DNA from: Orlajensenia stereocauli
Lineage (GTDB): Bacteria > Actinomycetota > Actinomycetes > Actinomycetales > Microbacteriaceae
Direction: 5' to 3' (one strand)
NCBI RefSeq assembly: GCF_039548895.1
Contig: NZ_JBCLVG010000001.1
DNA length: 64,000 bases
Positions 59,389 through 64,000 of this stretch are shown here, piece after piece. Position 1 is the first letter of the stretch; every line of letters starts with the position of its first letter. Under the pieces are notes generated by a model. The model ran no database searches. It was not told the origin of the DNA and worked only from the letters and a program-made list of their open reading frames with translations. A program made the translations under genes and the position numbers.

Positions 59389-61956
59389 GTGAAGGCCATC
59401 CGCAAGTTCACCGTCCGTGCCGTCCTCCCTGAGCGTCTCAGCGCCCTGGAAGCCCTCGCGGGCAACCTGCGCTGGTCGTGGCATGAGCCCACCCGGCGCC
59501 TGTTCGAGCGCATCGATCCGACCGTGTGGCGCGCGGTCGACCACGACCCGATCGCCCTGCTCGGCGAGGTGAGCCGCGAACGCCTCGACGAGCTCGCCGC
59601 CGACGACGGCTACGTCGGTTGGGCGAACCAGCTCCGCGACGAGCTCACCTCGTACCTCGAGGAGCCGCGCTGGTACCAGCACCTCGAGGGCGACAAGCCC
59701 GCTCGCATCGCGTACTTCTCGCCGGAGTTCGGCATCGCCGCCACCCTGCCGCAGTACTCCGGCGGCCTCGGCATCCTCGCCGGCGACCACCTGAAGAGCG
59801 CCTCCGATCTCGGCATCCCGCTCGTGGCCGTGGGCCTGTTCTACAAGGCCGGCTACTTCACGCAGGCCATCTCGGCCGACGGCTGGCAGCTGGAAAGCTA
59901 CCCGGCGCTCGATCCTGACGGACTCCCGCTCGCCGTCCTGCGCCGGCCGGACCGCTCACCGCTGCAGATCTCGATCGCGCTTCCGGACGGCCGGGCCCTG
60001 CACGCCCGCATCTGGCAGGCGGCCGTCGGGCGCGTGCGCCTGCTGCTGCTCGACACCGACATCCCCGAGAACGCCGACGACCTGCGCCAGATCACCGATC
60101 GCCTCTACGGCGGTGGGGGAGAGCACAGGCTGCTGCAGGAGATCCTGCTCGGCATCGGCGGCGTGCGGGCCGTGCTCGCCTGGTCGGAGCTCACCCGGTC
60201 CGAGGCTCCCGAGGTGTTCCACACCAACGAGGGCCACGCCGGATTCCTCGGGCTCGAGCGCATCGCCGGGTTGATCGGCGAGGGGCTCTCGTTCTCCGAG
60301 GCGCTCGAGGTCGTGCGCGCCGGAACAGTGTTCACGACTCACACGCCGGTGCCCGCGGGCATCGACCGCTTCGATGCTGCGCTCATCACCCGCTACTTCT
60401 CCACCGACCTCCTGCCCGGCGTGCAGGTCGACGACGTGCTCGCCCTCGGCGCGGAGTCGTACGACGGCGGAACGAAGGACGTCTTCAACATGGCCGTGAT
60501 GGGCCTCCGCCTCGCGCAGCGCGCCAACGGCGTCTCCAAGCTGCACGGCCAGGTGAGTCGCGGCATGTTCTCGGGGCTGTGGCCGGGATTCGACCCGAAT
60601 GACGTGCCGATCGGCTCGGTCACGAATGGTGTGCACGCGCCCACCTGGACCAATCCGCGTCTGCTCGAGCTCGCCGAGAAGACTTTCGGCACGTCTGACA
60701 CCACCCGTGTCGACTGGTCGTCGGAGGCGCTCAGCGACCTCGACCTGTGGTCGGTACGGAACGCCATGCGTGCCGACCTCGTGGAGGATGCCCGCCGGCG
60801 CACAGCGAAGTCGTGGCGCAGCCAGAACCCGACGGGTCCTGTCGCAGCCTGGACGAACGAGGTGCTCGATCCCGACGTTCTCACGATCGGCTTCGCCCGT
60901 CGCGTGCCCACCTACAAGCGACTCACGCTCATGCTGCACGACCGCGATCGCCTGCGCGCCCTGCTCACGCATCCTGAGAGGCCGATCCAGATCGTGGTGG
61001 CCGGCAAGTCGCATCCGGCGGACGACGAGGGCAAGCGGCTCATCCAGGAACTCGTGCGGTTCGCCGCCGAGCCCGAGATCCGCGGGCGGCTCGTCTTCCT
61101 GCCCGACTACGACATCGCCATGGCCCAGACGCTCTACCCGGGAACCGATGTCTGGCTCAACAATCCGCTCCGGCCGCTCGAGGCCTGCGGGACGTCGGGC
61201 ATGAAGGCGGCACTCAACGGCGTGCTGAACCTCTCCATCCTCGACGGATGGTGGGACGAGTTCTACGACGGCGAGAACGGCTGGGCCATCCCCTCCGCCG
61301 AGGTGACGGACCCGGCCGAGCGCGACCGCCGCGAGGCCGAGGCGATGTACGACCTCATCGAGCACGAGATCGCGCCGCGGTTCTACGACCGCGATCATGA
61401 CGGCATTCCGCGCACCTGGATGCAGAGCATCCGGCACACCCTGCGCACCCTGTCGCCGGCGCTGTCTGCCGACCGGATGGTGGGCGAGTACGTGCAGGCG
61501 CTGTACGTGCCGGCCGCCGCTGCCGAGAAGGCGCTCTCCGCCGATCACTTCGCAGGCGGCCGCGCACTGTCGGCCTGGCGTGCGAAGGTCGATGCCGCGT
61601 GGCCGGGGGTATCCGTCGCGCACGTGGAGTCCGGTGGCATGACCTCGGTGCCGCAGGTGGGCGACGAGCTGCACCTGCGTGCCCACATCCACCTCGGCGG
61701 CCTCTCGGCCGACGACGTCCTCGTCGAGGCCGTCTACGGACGCAGCGGCGAGAACGACGAACTCACCGACGTGCACCGGCTGGCCCTGGAGCCTGTGGCC
61801 GCGCAGGGGACGACTCCGGATGCCGGCAAGCCGACGCTGTTCACGGGCACGGTGAAGCTCGGCCGTGCCGGCTCGTTCGGCTACACGGTCCGCGTGGTGC
61901 CGCACAACGCCCTGATGGCGGCCCCGGCCGATCTGGGGCTGATCGCGACGGCGTGA
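59389..61956 (+). CDS. glgP: Alpha-glucan (glycogen/maltodextrin) phosphorylase
   Basis: An 855-residue GT35 enzyme releasing glucose-1-phosphate. Features: LSALEALAGNLRWSWHEP, YFSPEFGIAATLPQYSGGLGILAGDHLKSA (quoted partly), NEGHAGFLGLERI, TVFTTHTPVPAGIDRF and the pyridoxal-phosphate site EACGTSGMKAALNG. The N-terminal DUF3417-like part places it in the family common in actinobacteria, different from E. coli GlgP. The GTG at 59389 was chosen over an ATG-like start at 59344, which would place coding sequence inside the promoter. Divergent from glgE-glgB. Confidence 0.94.
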   Translation: MKAIRKFTVRAVLPERLSALEALAGNLRWSWHEPTRRLFERIDPTVWRAVDHDPIALLGEVSRERLDELAADDGYVGWANQLRDELTSYLEEPRWYQHLEGDKPARIAYFSPEFGIAATLPQYSGGLGILAGDHLKSASDLGIPLVAVGLFYKAGYFTQAISADGWQLESYPALDPDGLPLAVLRRPDRSPLQISIALPDGRALHARIWQAAVGRVRLLLLDTDIPENADDLRQITDRLYGGGGEHRLLQEILLGIGGVRAVLAWSELTRSEAPEVFHTNEGHAGFLGLERIAGLIGEGLSFSEALEVVRAGTVFTTHTPVPAGIDRFDAALITRYFSTDLLPGVQVDDVLALGAESYDGGTKDVFNMAVMGLRLAQRANGVSKLHGQVSRGMFSGLWPGFDPNDVPIGSVTNGVHAPTWTNPRLLELAEKTFGTSDTTRVDWSSEALSDLDLWSVRNAMRADLVEDARRRTAKSWRSQNPTGPVAAWTNEVLDPDVLTIGFARRVPTYKRLTLMLHDRDRLRALLTHPERPIQIVVAGKSHPADDEGKRLIQELVRFAAEPEIRGRLVFLPDYDIAMAQTLYPGTDVWLNNPLRPLEACGTSGMKAALNGVLNLSILDGWWDEFYDGENGWAIPSAEVTDPAERDRREAEAMYDLIEHEIAPRFYDRDHDGIPRTWMQSIRHTLRTLSPALSADRMVGEYVQALYVPAAAAEKALSADHFAGGRALSAWRAKVDAAWPGVSVAHVESGGMTSVPQVGDELHLRAHIHLGGLSADDVLVEAVYGRSGENDELTDVHRLALEPVAAQGTTPDAGKPTLFTGTVKLGRAGSFGYTVRVVPHNALMAAPADLGLIATA

Positions 61957-61975
61957 TCCGCTAGCTTCACCACGA

Positions 61976-62061
61976 GCTCGCTGAGGCCCGGACGAAGTCC
62001 GCGGCCGAAGCGCCATCGTGGACGCGCTTCGGCCGCGCGCTGCGCGCGGGCCTCAGCGAGC
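61976..62061. repeat. Intergenic inverted repeat, copy D
   Basis: Two 37-base arms (61976-62012 and 62025-62061) are almost perfectly complementary around a 12-base loop. It lies between the convergent stops of glgP and ybaK. This is the most regular of the four copies. Confidence 0.82.
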
Positions 62062-62080
62062 GGCTGATGCTGCGAGAGCC

Positions 62081-62566
62081 TCAGCGGGCTATCGCCGCGA
62101 AGGTCGCTCCGGTGATCGATGCCAGGTCGTCCGGCGCCAGCTCGATGTCGAACCCGCGACGCCCGCCCGAGACGAACACTGTGTCGAACAGGATGGCGGT
62201 CTCGTCGATCACCGTCATGAGCGGCGTCTTCTGGCCGATCGGGCTGATGCCCCCGACGATGTAGCCCGACTTGCGCTCTGCCAACTTCGGGTCGGCCATG
62301 ACAGCCTTGCCACCGCCAGCCGCGGCCGCGAGCGCCTTGAGGTCGAGCATGCCCGTCACGGGAACGACGGCGACCACCAGCGTGCCCGCGACATCTGCGA
62401 CGAGGGTCTTGAACACCTGCTCCGGATCCAGCCCCAGCTTCTCGGCGGCCTCGGTGCCGAAGTTCGTCGCCCGAGGGTCATGCTCGTAGACGTGAGCCGA
62501 GAACGCGATGCCGGCCGCGCTGAGCGCTGCCGTCGCCGGTGTGCCAGGGGCATCCGTTCTCGCCAT
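62081..62566 (-). CDS. ybaK: Cys-tRNA(Pro) deacylase YbaK/EbsC
   Basis: A 161-residue editing enzyme that removes cysteine from mischarged tRNA(Pro). Family features: VFKTLVADVAG with the conserved Lys, AVMADPKLAERKSGYIVGGISPIGQK (quoted partly) and a hydrophobic C-terminus. It overlaps no gene; glgX ends 13 bases upstream on the same strand, so the two may share a transcript. Confidence 0.93.
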   Translation of the reverse strand: MARTDAPGTPATAALSAAGIAFSAHVYEHDPRATNFGTEAAEKLGLDPEQVFKTLVADVAGTLVVAVVPVTGMLDLKALAAAAGGGKAVMADPKLAERKSGYIVGGISPIGQKTPLMTVIDETAILFDTVFVSGGRRGFDIELAPDDLASITGATFAAIAR

Positions 62567-62579
62567 CAGGCCCGTCCTC

Positions 62580-64000
62580 TCAGCCGTGGGCGCGGTAGAG
62601 CTGCATCGACGTGGGGGACACCGCCAGCTCCTGGCCCGGGACGAACTCGGTCTCCCGGTCGTCGAGCGAGTCGTCCGAGGAGTCCCAGAGGAGCGTGAAG
62701 CCCTCCACCCCCGCGTGCTCGGGCAGCGTGACCGAGGTCGGCTCCTCGAGGGCGTGGATCACGAGCAGGATGCGGTTGAGCTCCTCGAACTCGGGGGTGG
62801 ATGCCGCGAGGTACTGCAGTGTTCGCTCGTCGGCCGAGTTCCAGTCCTCCTCCGACATCGACAGGCCCTCGTCGTTGAACCAGTCCATCTGCGATGCGCT
62901 CGGCACAGTCTCACCGAACATCCCGAAGTTCACGGGGCGCAGGGCGGGGTTCTCGCGTCGCAGCTGCAGCAGCCGCTTCGTGACGCCGAACAGGTCGGTC
63001 TGCCACGCCTCGCGTTTCCAGCTCAGCCAGGTGAGCTCGCTGTCCTGGCAGTACGCGTTGTTGTTGCCGCGCTGGGTGCGGCCGTACTCGTCGCCGGCGG
63101 TGAGCATGGGCACTCCGGCCGAGAGCAGCAGGGTGCCGAGCAGGTTGCGCATCGCGCGGCGACGGGTGTCGAGGATGGCGGCATCCGTCGTCGCGCCCTC
63201 GACTCCGTGGTTGAACGAGTTGTTGTTGCTCGAGCCGTCGCGGTTGCTCTCGCCGTTGCCCTCGTTGTGCTTCTCGTTGTAGGCGGTGAGGTCGGCGAGG
63301 GTGAAGCCGTCGTGAGCCGTGATGAAGTTGAGCGAGGCGAGCGGGCCGCGCTGCTGCGAGAAGGTGTTCGACGATCCGGCCAGGCGAGTGGCGAAACGGC
63401 CGATGCCACTGCCAGCAGAGCCTGTCGCGCGGGCCCGGGCGATGTCGCCCAGCCAGAAGTCGCGCATGCGGTCGCGGTAGCGGTCGTTCCACTCCGTCCA
63501 GCCGTCTCCGAACGCGCCGGTCTTCCAGCCGTCGGGGCCGATGTCCCACGGTTCCGCGATGAGCTTGCGCTGCGACAGCACAGGATCGTTCAGGATGCCC
63601 TGGAGCAGCGGATGCTGCGGGTCGAACGACAGGTTCTCCCCGCGTCCGAGGGTGGCGGCCAGGTCGAACCTGAAGCCGTCGATCTGCACCTGCTCGGCCC
63701 AGTACCGCAGCGAATCCAGCACGAGGTCCTGCGGGGCCTGCTGACCGAAGTCCAGGGTGTTGCCGCAGCCGGTGGTGTCGATGTAGCCGCCGTGGGCGTC
63801 CTGGCGGTAGTAGCCGCGATTGTCGATGCCGCGCAGGCTCGTCGTCGGGCCGCCGGGCCCCTCTTCAGCGGTGTGGTTGTAGACGACGTCGAGGATGACC
63901 TCGATGCCGCCCTTGTGGAGAGCCTTCACCATGCCCTTGAACTCGCGCAGCACGGCGCCGGCGCCGGCGGCCTGGGCGGCATCCGAGGCGTACGGGGCGT
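62580..64000 (-). CDS. glgX: Glycogen debranching protein GlgX (5' end outside window)
   Basis: The C-terminal 473 codons of a GH13 isoamylase-type debranching enzyme. Visible motifs: VREFKGMVKALHKGG-like LREFKGMVKALHKGGIEVILD, VVYNHTAEE, FRFDLAATLGR (nucleophile Asp), LIAEPWDIG (acid Glu), NFITAHDGFTLADL (Asp) and the C-terminal beta domain. The frame runs open to the window edge. It removes alpha-1,6 branches from glycogen shortened by phosphorylase, completing the glucan set with glgB, glgE and glgP. Confidence 0.95.
   Translation of the reverse strand, partial: APYASDAAQAAGAGAVLREFKGMVKALHKGGIEVILDVVYNHTAEEGPGGPTTSLRGIDNRGYYRQDAHGGYIDTTGCGNTLDFGQQAPQDLVLDSLRYWAEQVQIDGFRFDLAATLGRGENLSFDPQHPLLQGILNDPVLSQRKLIAEPWDIGPDGWKTGAFGDGWTEWNDRYRDRMRDFWLGDIARARATGSAGSGIGRFATRLAGSSNTFSQQRGPLASLNFITAHDGFTLADLTAYNEKHNEGNGESNRDGSSNNNSFNHGVEGATTDAAILDTRRRAMRNLLGTLLLSAGVPMLTAGDEYGRTQRGNNNAYCQDSELTWLSWKREAWQTDLFGVTKRLLQLRRENPALRPVNFGMFGETVPSASQMDWFNDEGLSMSEEDWNSADERTLQYLAASTPEFEELNRILLVIHALEEPTSVTLPEHAGVEGFTLLWDSSDDSLDDRETEFVPGQELAVSPTSMQLYRAHG

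Overview
The window is chromosomal DNA of a high-GC Gram-positive bacterium, most likely a member of the Actinobacteria in or near the Microbacteriaceae. The evidence is the strong G/C bias at third codon positions, dense overlaps of the ATGA/GTGA type, many GTG starts, an F420-dependent luciferase-like oxidoreductase, DivIVA-type polar growth proteins, a GlgE glycogen pathway, and the actinobacterial orders rpsP-khpA-rimM, rplS-lepB-rnhB-DUF2469-yraN-comM-dprA and rpsB-tsf-pyrH-frr-cdsA. Many genes lack a Shine-Dalgarno sequence and instead carry a TAnnnT hexamer 6 to 9 bases before the start codon, which points to leaderless mRNAs. No prophage, insertion sequence, CRISPR array, tRNA or rRNA gene was seen. 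Coding density is very high; no gene-free stretch exceeds 300 bases (the longest, about 270 bases, precedes rpsB).

Layout. 1-7.2 kb: 3' part of smc, a convergent FAD oxidase, then ftsY, a small acidic protein and ffh (chromosome organisation and protein targeting). 7.2-14.3 kb: metabolic accessory genes (PAP2 phosphatase, LLM oxidoreductase, GH1 beta-glucosidase, PPK2 polyphosphate kinase, YbdK-type ligase, EamA exporter with an ArsR-like regulator). 14.5-15.8 kb: rpsP-khpA-rimM. 15.8-30.9 kb: a molybdenum cofactor, nitrate/nitrite assimilation and siroheme block (mobA, DUF6457, moeA; FAD/2Fe-2S electron-transfer protein, nasA, narK; nnaR-type regulator, cobA, nirB; divergent nirD and two CbiX-like chelatases) that separates rimM from trmD and rplS. 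31-42 kb: map, a small membrane protein, rplS-lepB-rnhB-DUF2469-zwf, yraN-comM-dprA, a phosphoesterase, xerC and an M23 peptidase. 42.4-49.1 kb: rpsB-tsf-pyrH-frr-cdsA, a two-module DivIVA-like protein, a lysozyme-like secreted protein and two small coupled genes. 49.2-55 kb: an AI-2E family permease, a long hendecad coiled-coil DivIVA-type scaffold, a membrane protein with an internal lipobox and a YbbN-like thioredoxin/TPR protein. 55-64 kb: glycogen/alpha-glucan metabolism (glgE-glgB, divergent glgP, ybaK, partial glgX).

How the genes work together. NarK imports nitrate, NasA reduces it with electrons from the FAD/2Fe-2S protein, and NirB/NirD reduce nitrite to ammonium. MobA and MoeA contribute to the molybdenum cofactor, and CobA plus the CbiX-like proteins contribute to siroheme. 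Four promoters in this block (narK, nirB, nirD and the second cbiX) share one 43-bp architecture: a pentamer of the type (G/T)TnAC or GAAAC, 17 bases, GAAAC, 10 bases, then a TAGnnT -10 hexamer. I take this as the binding site of a winged-helix activator of the GlnR/NnaR kind, and it is the most informative unexplained signal in the window. A second signal is a family of roughly 85-100 bp inverted repeats at the ends of transcription units (near 2.6, 36.15, 55.0 and 62.0 kb). Family assignments come from reading motifs; no database search was run.
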